A stretch of DNA of 64,000 bases from Novipirellula aureliae (GCF_007860185.1 NZ_SJPY01000002.1:837775-901774); one strand, 5' to 3'; shown: positions 10,434 to 18,756, counted from the stretch's first letter. The notes: generated from the sequence alone by a model not told the origin. Translations and numbers: made by a program.

Positions 10434-10465
10434 AATAGAGCGGCCTCAACTGGGGTCGCTCTATT
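10434..10465. terminator. hairpin after DUF1559 copy 2, possible bidirectional terminator
   Basis: AATAGAGCGGCC pairs with GGGTCGCTCTATT (12 pairs including one G-T) around a short loop. A run of nine A precedes the stem, which is a T-run on the minus strand, and a weaker T-rich tail follows on plus. It lies between the DUF1559 gene and its downstream lipoprotein gene, so the latter may be transcribed at lower level or from its own promoter. Confidence 0.55.
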
Positions 10466-10514
10466 CATTCCTTAATTTGAACTACCTCATCCATTTTTTA
10501 CCCCTGAATTATCT

Positions 10515-10700
10515 ATGAAGATCGTATTTACTTTTAGCATTCTGCTCACCGCTATGATCCTTTCGGGCTGCGGCAAGCCCTCGTCTCAAAAGGTTACCGA
10601 TGGTATTGAACTTTCTGATATCCAAGCTTACGAAGAAAACCAAAAGAGGCTGGAAGGGTTAATGGAAGGCCCGGAAGCCGAGATGCCGCCGGGGAATTGA
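10515..10700 (+). CDS. small lipoprotein, partner of DUF1559 copy 2
   Basis: A 61-residue product, MKIVFTFSILLTAMILSGC, with lipobox LSGC and C19 as the expected lipidated residue. The mature part (CGKPSSQKVTDG, then AYEENQKRLEG) parallels the 52-residue lipoprotein at 8579. It sits 160 bases after the second DUF1559 gene, beyond a hairpin. Together with the degraded copy at 10792 it makes three members of this lipoprotein family within 2.5 kb. Function unknown. Confidence 0.8.
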   Translation: MKIVFTFSILLTAMILSGCGKPSSQKVTDGIELSDIQAYEENQKRLEGLMEGPEAEMPPGN

Positions 10701-10791
10701 ACGGCTGTCATCGTTTCTGCCAGGACTCGCATCCAACGATGCTTCGTGGCACGATCTATTTCCGATTCCAACTTCATCTTTCGATTCTTGT

Positions 10792-11057
10792 GCTTTCGTT
10801 CTGCTGACCTTAATGGTGAATGTGGTTGGTTGTGGAAAACCCGCCGCACGGACTGTAACGGATGGTGCGAACCAAGCCGAACTCGACGCTTACGGGCTGT
10901 CGGTTTAGCCGTTTAACGCTTAGACGAAAGCGTCAGATTTCCCACAAGCGGTCGCCTATGGCTTGGCGCTTAACAATAAGTCGAGTCAAACCGATTAAAT
11001 CGGCAGCCCGCTTGCCATGAATTGCAAAGAATCAAGGCGGAAGACGCGGATGATTGA
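10792..11057 (+). pseudogene. third lipoprotein gene, 5'-truncated and split by an insertion
   Basis: From 10792 (GCTTTCGTTCTG) to 10892 the DNA follows codons 6 to about 39 of the 8579 lipoprotein gene, in frame and with few changes; after 10893-11010 the match resumes (CATGAATTGCAAAGAATC) to the TGA at 11055-11057 and on to 11103. The first five codons and start are missing. The insertion brings an in-frame TAG within a few codons, so no product of full length can be made. The uninterrupted relative serves as the empty-site reference. Confidence 0.85.
10893..11010. mobile_element. ~118-bp palindromic MITE-like insertion
   Basis: The ends CGGGCTG and CAGCCCG are inverted repeats, extended imperfectly inward (left GGGCTGTCGGTTTAGCCG, right complement GGGCTGCCGATTTAATCGG). 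The inner parts TTAACGCTTAGACG and GGCTTGGCGCTTAA also pair roughly. Compared with the empty site at 8696-8702, the flanks are CTTA(C) on the left and CTTG(C) on the right, a 4-5 bp target duplication with one substitution. No coding capacity. The core of the 6734-7002 repeat is a diverged relative. A transposase that mobilises it is not in this window. Confidence 0.8.
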
Positions 11058-11154
11058 TACAGCGGTCCGGTTCGCTGCGTCGGATGTTGTGGTCGCAAGG
11101 GCCAGCGAGTGATCGGTGGATGAATAACATGAGCAATAAAGAAACCAAAGTGGA

Positions 11155-13785
11155 ATGTTGAATCGTATGAATAAGCTGAACATGAGAAGCATCGCATGCC
11201 TGTTTTTGAGCCTGGGGTGGGCAAGTATCTGCGTCGGGCAGATTGAGCCAAACTGGGAATCGATGGCGGAGAACTATCGGCCACCCGAATGGCTTCAGGA
11301 TGGCAAAATTGGCGTGTGGACCCATTGGGGCGTTCCTTCGGCGACCGATGAAAATCGACCGAACGATGGTTCGCACTACGGACGCAGAATGTACGGAACC
11401 GATGGCTGGGCAGCGGGCGGACAGCGGGAAATGACGCGTGCACTCACGGAGTTTCATACCCAGCGTTACGGCCACCCCTCCGAGTTTGGCTATGAAGATC
11501 TTGTTCCGCTCTTCAAGGCCGAGAACTGGGATCCGGAAGGATTGGTCAAGTTCTTCAAGGACAACGGTGCCCGCTTTATCATGCCGGTGGCCTGCCATCA
11601 TGATAATTTTGACATGTATGATTCTTCCCATCCCTGGAACTCCGTGGACATGGGGCCCAAACGTGATACCCTGCAAGAATGGAAGGATGCAGCCACCAAG
11701 CATGGAATGAAATTCGGTGTATCAACCCACCTCTATTGGTCGCCTCGTTTTTTCAATAACGCCCGTCAATACCAGAAGAAAGGCACGCTGGCTTGGAAGC
11801 TGTTCAATATGGATTACGATCCTAAGGGCTATGCCAACCAAGAATCCTGGAACCGGCACTGGTTCGAACGCTGCTGGGAAATCATCGACAAATATGATCC
11901 CGACATGTTCAATAACGATTCGCCTTATCCGGCGGACAAGTTTGGTGAAGTTTCCGGGGTGAAGCTGTTCAGCGATTTTATTAACCGCGACCTCAAGGAG
12001 AATGGCGGAAAACAAACCACGGTTCTGTCGTTTAAAAACAGCAACATGAACCGCAAAGCGTTTACGTACAATCTGGAGCGTGGCAGTGCCGCCGACATAA
12101 AACCCGAACCTTGGATGTGGGCAACGGATCTCTCCGGCGGTTGGTACTACCGCAAAGGTGCAGTCAACCCTATGAGCATCCCGGTCATGGTCGGCAATGC
12201 CGTTGATGCCATCAGTAAAAATGGAGTCGTCATGCTCAACGTCGCCTTGCGTGGCGATGGCACCTTGCCGGAAAACCAAGCTGCGTACCTGACCACCTTT
12301 GGTGCATTTCTGAAAACCTGTGGCGAGGGCATCTATGGCACCCGCCCTTGGAAGGTCTTCGGAGAGGGCCCTCTGAAGATGAAAGACGGTCGTCAGGGAG
12401 AAAACAAGGCGTCTTTCTCTCAGAACGATATACGCTTCACCACCAAGGGCGATACACTCTATGCCTTTGTCTTGGCCAAACCCACTGCTGACATCGTAAT
12501 CAAGACACTCGGTCAAGGCGGCTTGTACGAGGAGGAAATCGGTGCGATCCGTCTGCTGGGAAGTGATGAGAAGCTGACCTGGACGCGCAATGGCGAAGCA
12601 TTGACCATCCAGTTGCCCAAAACATTGCCGGATCAGCCGGTCACAGGTTTTCGCATCAGCCCCGCCCCTAAGGCAAAGAGCGTTGATCACTATCCTCCGT
12701 TTCGTTGGGATACGATCCCCTTGTATATGCACATGCGGAAGTCCGTGGCCTTTACGCCAGAAGAGATTGACTACCTGGCTACATTTCCCATCGTCACCCT
12801 CGAGAAGACCACAGGTAGCAAGACCTATGGATCCTCCGAAGCTGGCTCACGTGAGGCGGCCAAGGCCATCAAGGCCGTCAATCCAGAAACCAAGGTGTTA
12901 TACTACCGCAACGTCATGTGCAATTATGGCAGCTATAACGTGAATGACGGACTGAGGGACATTCCCAATGCCTTTCTTGTGGCACGCAATGGAAACAAGA
13001 AGTTGCATCGCGGTGTTAGGGAAGTCTATGACCTTTCCGATCCTACTTTGCGCAAATGGTGGGTGGACCATTGCGTGGAAATGGCTGGCCATGATGAGAT
13101 TGACGGCATCTTCTTGGATGGAAATATCAAGGCCCTAGAGCCGGCCTTTCTTGGCAGCGAACTCGGCGCCCAACGGAAGCAGGAGGTGGCTGACGGCTAC
13201 GCTGTCATGATGAAGGATCTGCAAGACAGGACTCCGCCGAACAAGATGTTAATCGCGAATATTATCCGTGCCAGACTGACAGATTCCGGATTGAACTACA
13301 TGCAGTACTTTGACGGATCCTACCTTGAGGGCATCGAAAGTGAAGCCGGCGGATTCACACGTCTAGAGTATTTAGCAAGAGGCATTGACGCCGTGCAGCA
13401 AGCCGCACGTCAGGGGAAAATCATTTGCATGTCGATGGGACTGGGCAACGCCGCGTCAGGAGGACTTAGGATCGATGACTCCCGGAAGAAGTTGTCGCAG
13501 GGGGCCGATACGCGGCCGCGTCTGGAGTACTGCCTGGCGCTCTTTTTGATTTGTGCCGAGAAGTATAGCTATGTCTATCCGCATGATGGATACAGTGCGA
13601 ACAATAACGACAGTTCTGTTTGGCTAAAACGGTTTGCAGAATACGATAAACCTCTGGGCCCGCCCAAGGGACCGGCGGTCCAAGATGGGTACACTTACAC
13701 CCGGGAATTTAAACATGCGAGTGTGTTTCTAGACATTGAGAAGAAACAGGGACGCATTACTTGGAAAGACGTTGAAACTCCCTAG
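11155..13785 (+). CDS. GH29-like alpha-L-fucosidase fused to a GHL15-like glycosidase domain
   Basis: The 876-residue product has a signal peptide ending CVG before QIEPNW. Residues about 35-400 are a GH29-type barrel: GKIGVWTHWGVPS, the Y..L...F....WDPEGLVKFFKDNGARFIMPVACHHDNF segment typical of alpha-L-fucosidases, and YDPDMFNND with D255 at the usual nucleophile position. A beta-rich linker follows to about 505. Residues about 515-870 form a second barrel with YRNVMCNYG and DGIFLDGN (D655), resembling putative glycoside hydrolase GHL15. The fusion is unusual. The beta-propeller glycosidase and sulfatase downstream suggest turnover of a sulfated fucose-containing glycan; that substrate is inference. 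Alternative ATGs at 11167 and 11182 keep the signal peptide. Confidence 0.85.
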   Translation: MLNRMNKLNMRSIACLFLSLGWASICVGQIEPNWESMAENYRPPEWLQDGKIGVWTHWGVPSATDENRPNDGSHYGRRMYGTDGWAAGGQREMTRALTEFHTQRYGHPSEFGYEDLVPLFKAENWDPEGLVKFFKDNGARFIMPVACHHDNFDMYDSSHPWNSVDMGPKRDTLQEWKDAATKHGMKFGVSTHLYWSPRFFNNARQYQKKGTLAWKLFNMDYDPKGYANQESWNRHWFERCWEIIDKYDPDMFNNDSPYPADKFGEVSGVKLFSDFINRDLKENGGKQTTVLSFKNSNMNRKAFTYNLERGSAADIKPEPWMWATDLSGGWYYRKGAVNPMSIPVMVGNAVDAISKNGVVMLNVALRGDGTLPENQAAYLTTFGAFLKTCGEGIYGTRPWKVFGEGPLKMKDGRQGENKASFSQNDIRFTTKGDTLYAFVLAKPTADIVIKTLGQGGLYEEEIGAIRLLGSDEKLTWTRNGEALTIQLPKTLPDQPVTGFRISPAPKAKSVDHYPPFRWDTIPLYMHMRKSVAFTPEEIDYLATFPIVTLEKTTGSKTYGSSEAGSREAAKAIKAVNPETKVLYYRNVMCNYGSYNVNDGLRDIPNAFLVARNGNKKLHRGVREVYDLSDPTLRKWWVDHCVEMAGHDEIDGIFLDGNIKALEPAFLGSELGAQRKQEVADGYAVMMKDLQDRTPPNKMLIANIIRARLTDSGLNYMQYFDGSYLEGIESEAGGFTRLEYLARGIDAVQQAARQGKIICMSMGLGNAASGGLRIDDSRKKLSQGADTRPRLEYCLALFLICAEKYSYVYPHDGYSANNNDSSVWLKRFAEYDKPLGPPKGPAVQDGYTYTREFKHASVFLDIEKKQGRITWKDVETP

Positions 13786-13796
13786 TGCTTAGCCAA

Positions 13797-13890
13797 GCGA
13801 AGAATGAGAATAACAATCTTTCCTGGTAGTGGCTTCCAGCCGCAGCTTACCGGGACAAGATGCCTCAGCCACTCTTTTGCCAAGCCCAAA
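13797..13890 (+). repeat. dispersed repeat, single-hairpin copy
   Basis: The segment GAAGAATGAGAATAACAATC, then GTGGCTTCCAGCCGCAGCTTACCGGG, then AGCCACTCTTTTGCCAAGCC, matches the arrays at 18469-18660 (opposite orientation) and 19969-20090, but with one hairpin unit only. The hairpin is CTG-like GGCT-TCC-AGCC. The rest of the gap to 14067 shows no gene. Confidence 0.75.
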
Positions 13891-14067
13891 ATCGAACTGC
13901 GGCAAACCACGAGTGTAGCGGTCGATCCGATTTGCACCGTGGTTTGCCTGGAGGTTGCAGAAGCGAAAGCTGAAGAATAGTGCGTGGTGCCTCATGGAGC
14001 GGGGACGGAATGTTTTCTGATACAAGTTGAAAATGGATAAAGTGTAAGTAATTTAAAAAAAGGTAGC

Positions 14068-15111
14068 TTGATGAAGATAATGACAATGACGTTAGCGGTG
14101 TTCTCTTTTCTGGTTCTGTCATCGGAAAGGGTGCTGGCCATCGAGGAATCCTCCTTTTGTGAGTCTCATGTTCCCGGAAGTTACATCCTTCCGTCGGATG
14201 GGGATTCCTGGACCTGGGGGATGGCGCCGATCTACGACGAAGCCGGGAAACTGCACATCTTTAATTCCGTCATTCCCAACAAAGGCAGCTGGATAAAAGA
14301 CAGCAAGATCGTTCATTGGACGGCGGATTCCGTCGAAGGGCCGTATACATTAGAGGGCGATTTGCTTTCAAGTGACGAGGCGTCCTATCACAACCCGCAG
14401 ATTTCCAAAGTGGACGATACCTATGTCCTCGTTTACCTCTACAACAAACATAACGACGAAAACGGCTCGATGCAGGAGGTCGGCATTGCCACAGCAAAGT
14501 CGTTGGATGGCCCCTGGCAAGAGAGTCCGCACAATCCGATTATTCCGGCCTCCGGAGAAATGGGCGGCGCGACGATTAACCATGCATCGAACCCGACCTT
14601 TGTTGCGGCTCCCGACGGGAAATTCCGGGTCTATTACAAATCGATGACGACAAAGCATAAGTTCAGGGAAATCTCGTTGGCGATGAGTGATCAGATTGAA
14701 GGCCCGTATGAAAATCATACGGGGAACCCAGTGCTTAGTTATGCCGACAAGCAACTCGATATCGAAGATCCCTATGCCTTCTACTACAAGGATAGGTACT
14801 GGATGATTGTTGAAGATCGTCGGGGAGTGAAGGATATGCTGGAAGGGAACCCGCTGCCCGCGAACCATAAAAACTCGGGCGGCTTACGTCCCGGACTTAT
14901 CTATACATCCAAGGATGGGCTCGATTGGGGACTTCCAGAAGTCGGCTATTTGACCAACGAGATGTATTTCGGTGAAAAACTGGCACGCAGTGAAAGGCCC
15001 CACATTTTATGGAAGGACGGACGGCCTGAATATCTCTTCCTAGCCTGTCATGACAAGGATCCAACGGCCGGCTATTATGTGAAAATTGACCAATGGAATG
15101 AGGAAGAATAA
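14068..15111 (+). CDS. secreted five-bladed beta-propeller glycoside hydrolase (GH43/GH117-like)
   Basis: A 347-residue secreted protein; the signal peptide ends near VLA. The body repeats blade motifs: DSWTWGMAPIYDEAGKLHIFNS, SYHNPQISKVDDTYVLVY, GSMQEVGIATAKSLDGPW, HASNPTFVAAPDGKFRVYYKS, DIEDPYAFYYKDRYWMIVED and ERPHILWKDGRPEYLFLACHD. Spacing and acidic residues fit clan GH-F/GH117-like five-bladed propellers that cleave terminal sugars of algal glycans; exact family and substrate cannot be fixed. AAGGTAG precedes ATG by about 7 bases (a second ATG follows immediately). It sits between the GH29-like fusion and a sulfatase, consistent with one polysaccharide-degradation group. Confidence 0.75.
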   Translation: MMKIMTMTLAVFSFLVLSSERVLAIEESSFCESHVPGSYILPSDGDSWTWGMAPIYDEAGKLHIFNSVIPNKGSWIKDSKIVHWTADSVEGPYTLEGDLLSSDEASYHNPQISKVDDTYVLVYLYNKHNDENGSMQEVGIATAKSLDGPWQESPHNPIIPASGEMGGATINHASNPTFVAAPDGKFRVYYKSMTTKHKFREISLAMSDQIEGPYENHTGNPVLSYADKQLDIEDPYAFYYKDRYWMIVEDRRGVKDMLEGNPLPANHKNSGGLRPGLIYTSKDGLDWGLPEVGYLTNEMYFGEKLARSERPHILWKDGRPEYLFLACHDKDPTAGYYVKIDQWNEEE

Positions 15112-15256
15112 AAATAGACGCTATGTTGCCTATTGTGGTGCTTGCTGTTCTTTTGATCGCCAAATAAAAGAGCAGGCCTTACCAAACAATCATTAGGCTG
15201 CTCAGGAACGACGACGTATTTTCCACCATATACGAACCAACGCCAAGGAACAAACA

Positions 15257-16735
15257 ATGAAGTTATCGATTGGATTGAGCGTGGGGATCCTCCTGACGCT
15301 CGTCTGTTCTCACGTCGCGGAAGCCCAAACCATCAAGGGCAGTCGCCCGAATATCGTGCTGGTTATGACCGACGATCAAGGGATGGGCGATCTGTCGTGT
15401 ATGGGAAACGAGGTCGTCAGGACTCCGCACATCGATCGGTTCTATGAGCAGTCAACTCGTTTCACCGATTTTCAAGTCAGCCCTACCTGCGCACCAACCC
15501 GCGCTGCGTTGATGAGCGGCCGCGCTCCGTTTAAGAACGGTGTCACGCATACGATTCTGCAGCGAGAGCGGATGGCGTTGAGTACGTTCACGATGCCGCA
15601 GGCATTGCAGAACGCCGGTTACAAGACCGGGATTTTCGGCAAGTGGCACCTTGGTGACGAGGACGAATACCTGCCTGGTAGCCGTGGTTTTGACGAAGTG
15701 CTGATCCATGGCTCCGGCGGGATCGGACAGGTTTCACTTGGTGATTTCCCGCCCAACAAAGAAAACGTCTACTTCGACAACGTGCTGCTGCACAACGACA
15801 CCATTGTAAAGACCCAAGGCTTTTGCACGGATCTGTTCTTTCAATCGGGTTTGGCTTGGATCAAGGACCAGCATGAATCGGGCAAGCCCTACTTCGCCTA
15901 CATCGCACTCAACGCGCCGCATGCACCACTGGTCGCACCAGAGAAATACACGAAGCGATTTTTGGATCTAGGCTGGGACAAAGGAACGGCGGGCCGCTAC
16001 GGCATGATCGAAAATATCGACGACAACTTTGGTCGCTTGATGGAAAAGTTGAACCAGTGGGACGCGCTCGACAACACACTTGTCATTTTCATGACGGACA
16101 ACGGGGCAACGCACATGAGCGGAACGTTGAACGGCGAAAGGGTCAGGCACTTCAACGCCAATTTAAAGGGCGGTAAGAACTCGCCCAATGAAGGCGGATC
16201 CCACGTCCCGGCGTTCTGGTACTGGAAAGGGGTGCTGGGCGAAGGTGTTGATATCGACGCACTGACGGCGCATATCGATCTGTATCCGACCTTTTGTGAT
16301 TTGGCTGGCGTCGCGCTTCCTGACAACGCCCAAGCGTTTGATGGTCGATCACTGCTGCCGCTGCTAAAAAATCCCGAAGCGGTTTGGCCAGATCGGGAAC
16401 TGTTCTTTCATTGTGGACGTTGGCCAAAGGGAAAACGAGACGACTTCAAGTTTCAGAAGTGCGCGGTCAGGACCGATCGCTGGCGTTTCGTCAACAACAA
16501 ACAGCTCTACGACATTTCTGCGGATCCGGGTGAGACGACCGATGTTGCCGAGGCCAATCCCGAAGTGGTCGCCACCCTACGAGAAGCATACGACCGCTGG
16601 TGGGCGTCATCGCTCCCGCTAATGGTCAACGAAGACTTGCCCAGGGTATCGCCAAACGATCAACCATTGGCGATCCGCTACCGAAAGCAGCTTGAGGAAA
16701 ATGGACTCCCTGCATGGACTCCCGACGAACTGTAA
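15257..16735 (+). CDS. S1-family arylsulfatase-type sulfatase
   Basis: A 492-residue sulfatase with signal peptide (ending AEA before QTIKG). The metal/substrate start motif RPNIVLVMTDDQGMGD is at about 30-45. The formylglycine signature is CAPTR at 78-82 followed by AALMSGR, with C78 as the residue expected to be oxidised to formylglycine. Further landmarks are GKWHLGD, the FFAYIALNAPHAPL-like lysine/histidine region, and FMTDNGAT. AAGGA lies about 8 bases before the start. It would remove sulfate esters from a glycan in the periplasm or outside. The formylglycine-generating enzyme is not in the window. Position after two glycosidase genes suggests a shared substrate. Confidence 0.93.
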   Translation: MKLSIGLSVGILLTLVCSHVAEAQTIKGSRPNIVLVMTDDQGMGDLSCMGNEVVRTPHIDRFYEQSTRFTDFQVSPTCAPTRAALMSGRAPFKNGVTHTILQRERMALSTFTMPQALQNAGYKTGIFGKWHLGDEDEYLPGSRGFDEVLIHGSGGIGQVSLGDFPPNKENVYFDNVLLHNDTIVKTQGFCTDLFFQSGLAWIKDQHESGKPYFAYIALNAPHAPLVAPEKYTKRFLDLGWDKGTAGRYGMIENIDDNFGRLMEKLNQWDALDNTLVIFMTDNGATHMSGTLNGERVRHFNANLKGGKNSPNEGGSHVPAFWYWKGVLGEGVDIDALTAHIDLYPTFCDLAGVALPDNAQAFDGRSLLPLLKNPEAVWPDRELFFHCGRWPKGKRDDFKFQKCAVRTDRWRFVNNKQLYDISADPGETTDVAEANPEVVATLREAYDRWWASSLPLMVNEDLPRVSPNDQPLAIRYRKQLEENGLPAWTPDEL

Positions 16736-16736
16736 G

Positions 16737-16780
16737 GCTACGTCGCTGAGACGGGAATGCTGCGTCGCTGAGACGGGAAT
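16737..16780 (+). repeat. 22-bp tandem repeat, two units
   Basis: GCTRCGTCGCTGAGACGGGAAT occurs twice head to tail immediately after the sulfatase stop codon. The CGTCGCTGAGACG core is nearly self-complementary, so it may act as a 3' hairpin. A loosely similar GCGTCTCTCTGAGACG lies at 31911-31926. Confidence 0.6.
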
Positions 16781-16877
16781 GCCCCCCCGCGAAATTCCTG
16801 AAGCCATTGAGATGAGAAGACCCGCATGGTTTGGGCCATCGACAAGCGAAAAACGTAAGAGTGGAGCGTAAAAACCG

Positions 16878-17756
16878 ATGAAAAGCAGCTTGGATTGCCT
16901 ACCTTGCTTTGTGTCGCAAGGGCTCAATGTCGCACGCATGGCGACTTCGGATCCGCGCGTTCAGGAAGAGATCGTACGTGAAATTCTGCGTCGCGCCAGC
17001 CAAGCGGATCTGACCCAGTCACCGCCGCTGTTTGGCGGGAATTTGCGCCGATGGGTACGTGAACTCACCGGACAAGACGATCCGTATCTCGACGTCAAGC
17101 AGGAATCCAACCGGCTCGCATTGGCGCTGTTGCCCGACTGGCAAGAACGGCTGCGGAGAGCAGCAAACCCACAACTGACTGCCGTGAAAATGGCCATTGC
17201 CGGCAATGTCATTGACTATGGCGTGAACGGTAATCTAACCGCGGAAACCATTCCTGCCGAACTGGAAAGGTCCGTTGCCGGTCCGTTCCATGGCGATGTG
17301 GCCGAATTCTTCGCTGCGGTGGAACGCGCGACCGAGATTCTGTTTCTAGCAGACAACGCGGGGGAACTGGTCTTTGACCGACTGCTCCTCGAATGCTTGC
17401 CGCGAGAAAAAATCACCGTCGTGGTCAAAGGCGGCCCTGCCATCAATGACGCGCTGCGCGCAGATGCTACGGAGGCTGGCCTCGACGGCTGGGTAGCAGT
17501 CACCGACACCGGTTGTGATGATGCCGGCATTGAACTGACTGCGTGTAGCCCCGAGTTTCAAGAGCGGTTTTCTCGTGCCGATCTGATCATCGCCAAAGGC
17601 CAAGCGAATTTTGAGTCGCTAGACGGCAGCAAGCAAAACATTTTTTTTCTGTTTAAAGTCAAATGCGCCGTCGTGGGTCAGCATATCGGCCAACCGGTCG
17701 GAACCTTGGTCTTGCACCACAATCACCCCGAGGCGTCTGCTGGCGATTCAATTTAA
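16878..17756 (+). CDS. DUF89 (ARMT1-like) family protein, subfamily I
   Basis: A 292-residue cytoplasmic protein with the N-terminal DCLPCF pair (C7, C10) of DUF89 subfamily I, conserved FLADNAGELVFDRLLLE and VVVKGGPAINDAL, and the late DLIIAKGQANFESL. Members are metal-dependent (Mn/Co/Ni) phosphatases proposed to clear damaged sugar phosphates or cofactor intermediates. Length fits the family. The next genes encode a His/Met-rich peptide, a DUF134 regulator and a NifX-like protein, which gives a metal-handling flavour to the group. The specific substrate is unknown. Confidence 0.88.
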   Translation: MKSSLDCLPCFVSQGLNVARMATSDPRVQEEIVREILRRASQADLTQSPPLFGGNLRRWVRELTGQDDPYLDVKQESNRLALALLPDWQERLRRAANPQLTAVKMAIAGNVIDYGVNGNLTAETIPAELERSVAGPFHGDVAEFFAAVERATEILFLADNAGELVFDRLLLECLPREKITVVVKGGPAINDALRADATEAGLDGWVAVTDTGCDDAGIELTACSPEFQERFSRADLIIAKGQANFESLDGSKQNIFFLFKVKCAVVGQHIGQPVGTLVLHHNHPEASAGDSI

Positions 17757-17786
17757 GCTGCGCTGACTCCGCCAACTTCATCCACT

Positions 17787-17846
17787 CTATGCATCACGGT
17801 TCTATGCATCACGGTTCTATGCATCCCGGTTCTATGCATCACGGTC
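17787..17846 (+). repeat. 15-bp tandem repeat, four units, in-frame
   Basis: CTATGCATCACGGTT occurs four times without gaps, with one substitution in unit 3 (CCC for CAC) and one in the last base of unit 4. It encodes the MHHGS pentapeptide repeat of the mini-ORF starting at 17789. The ATGCAT core is palindromic. Confidence 0.9.
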
Positions 17847-17962
17847 AAATCCGCGATTTCGGCAAAGTGACCCGCCGTGCGGATTGTGATGAAATTCAGG
17901 ATGGCCGCATGGCGACAACTCTCACCAAAAATCCCAAACGTCCTGGCAAACAGCCAGGTTGA
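17789..17962 (+). CDS. small His/Met-rich protein, possible metal-binding peptide
   Basis: The 57-codon frame begins MHHGSMHHGSMHPGSMHHG and continues as a basic, hydrophilic tail to TGA at 17960-17962. Seven histidines and four methionines fall in the first 20 residues, a composition typical of Cu/Ni/Co-binding peptides. The frame is open upstream into the DUF89 gene, but ATG 17789 is the first start beyond that gene's stop. No Shine-Dalgarno is evident, so expression is uncertain. Neighbours (DUF89, DUF134, NifX-like with a His-rich loop) support a metal role. It could instead be a chance frame over a microsatellite. Confidence 0.4.
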   Translation: MHHGSMHHGSMHPGSMHHGQIRDFGKVTRRADCDEIQDGRMATTLTKNPKRPGKQPG

Positions 17963-18016
17963 CAGGTAACGCCCCTATGCGCACAATGGGTAATGTTTGA
18001 CCTTGGAGCAGCCGAC

Positions 18017-18430
18017 ATGCCGCGACCGAAGCAATGCCGACGAGTCGGCCTTTCACCCGATTGCACTTACTTCAAGCCAGCCGGTGTCCCGACCAGGGAT
18101 TTGGAAGAGATCGTTCTTGAGATCGACGAACTCGAAGCGATGCGGCTAGCGGATATCGAAGAGCTGTACCAAGTCCAAGCGGCGAAACAGATGGGCGTCT
18201 CGCGACGAACGTTCGGTCGAATGATTGACTCGGCACGAAAGAAGGTCACGCAAGCGTTGATTAACGGGATGGCTCTGCGAATTGAAGGCGGTGCGATCGA
18301 AATCGTCCCAGAGCGAACGTTCGTCTGTGGCGATTGTCGAAATGTTTGGAAACTGCCATTTGGAACCGGAAGCCCCGATACATGTCCAGAGTGTCAAAGC
18401 CGGAGCTTTCAACGTGACGACACATTATGA
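18017..18430 (+). CDS. DUF134 / UPF0251 family DNA-binding protein
   Basis: A 137-residue protein beginning MPRPKQCRRVG, the family N-terminus. Residues about 28-85 hold the helix-turn-helix (LDELEAMRLAD-type ELEAMRLADIEELYQVQAAKQMGVSRRTFGR). A C-terminal zinc ribbon is formed by C104, C107, C123 and C126. GGAG lies 9 bases before ATG 18017; an upstream in-frame start would add eight unsupported residues. Family members usually sit beside NifX/NifB-like iron-molybdenum-cofactor-domain proteins, as here. Probable local transcriptional regulator responding to metal or Fe-S status (inference). Confidence 0.88.
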   Translation: MPRPKQCRRVGLSPDCTYFKPAGVPTRDLEEIVLEIDELEAMRLADIEELYQVQAAKQMGVSRRTFGRMIDSARKKVTQALINGMALRIEGGAIEIVPERTFVCGDCRNVWKLPFGTGSPDTCPECQSRSFQRDDTL

Positions 18431-18468
18431 ATAACGATCTAGCGCATTGCCACCGCTTGATATTAGGC

Positions 18469-18660
18469 TTGGCAAAAGAGTGTCTGGAACATCTTGCCCC
18501 AGTAAACTGCGGCTGGAAGCCACAGCACCCCAGTAACTGCGGCTGGAAGCCACAGCACCCCAGTAACTGCGACTGGAAGCCACAGCACCCCAGTAACTGC
18601 GGCTGGAAGCCACAGTCACGGAAGATTCTTACCCTCATTCTTTGTTGTGACAAAGCACGA
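18469..18660 (-). repeat. dispersed repeat, expanded 30-bp hairpin array
   Basis: Units of CTGCGGCTGGAAGCCACAG plus CACCCCAGTAA start at 18507, 18537, 18567 and 18597 (the last partial, to 18615); one unit carries GAC for GGC. Left and right flanks (GGCTTGGCAAAAGAGTG; AAGATTCTTACCCTCATTCTTTGTTGTGACAAAGCA) match, inverted, the copy at 19969-20090. Each unit folds on GGCT-GGA-AGCC. Units abut without spacers, so it is not CRISPR. Confidence 0.88.
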
Positions 18661-18694
18661 GCACTGCGTCAAAATAATAATCGGGTTGGTCGTA

Positions 18695-18756
18695 GTGGAC
18701 GAGGCTACGAGTCCCTGACTGCACAGCGGTCCAAAAGGACTCGTTGCCTCGTCCAC
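18695..18756. terminator. 20-bp-arm hairpin between DUF134 and NifX-like genes
   Basis: GTGGACGAGGCTACGAGTCC (18695-18714) pairs with 18737-18756 at 19 of 20 positions around a 22-base loop. No T-run follows. It may terminate transcription or be a REP-type repeat; it lies about 60 bases before the NifX-like start. Confidence 0.5.

Noticed and set aside
15123-15167. Tiny hydrophobic frame MLPIVVLAVLLIAK before the sulfatase
   Set aside because: Only 14 codons with no ribosome-binding site; could be chance or a remnant, not supportable as a gene.
18507-18615. Possible CRISPR array
   Set aside because: Units are contiguous with no unique spacers, and no cas genes are present.
18425-18619. Minus-strand frame encoding repeated SSRSYWGAVA units
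   Set aside because: It arises because the 30-bp hairpin unit is a multiple of three; flanks of the repeat match non-coding copies elsewhere.
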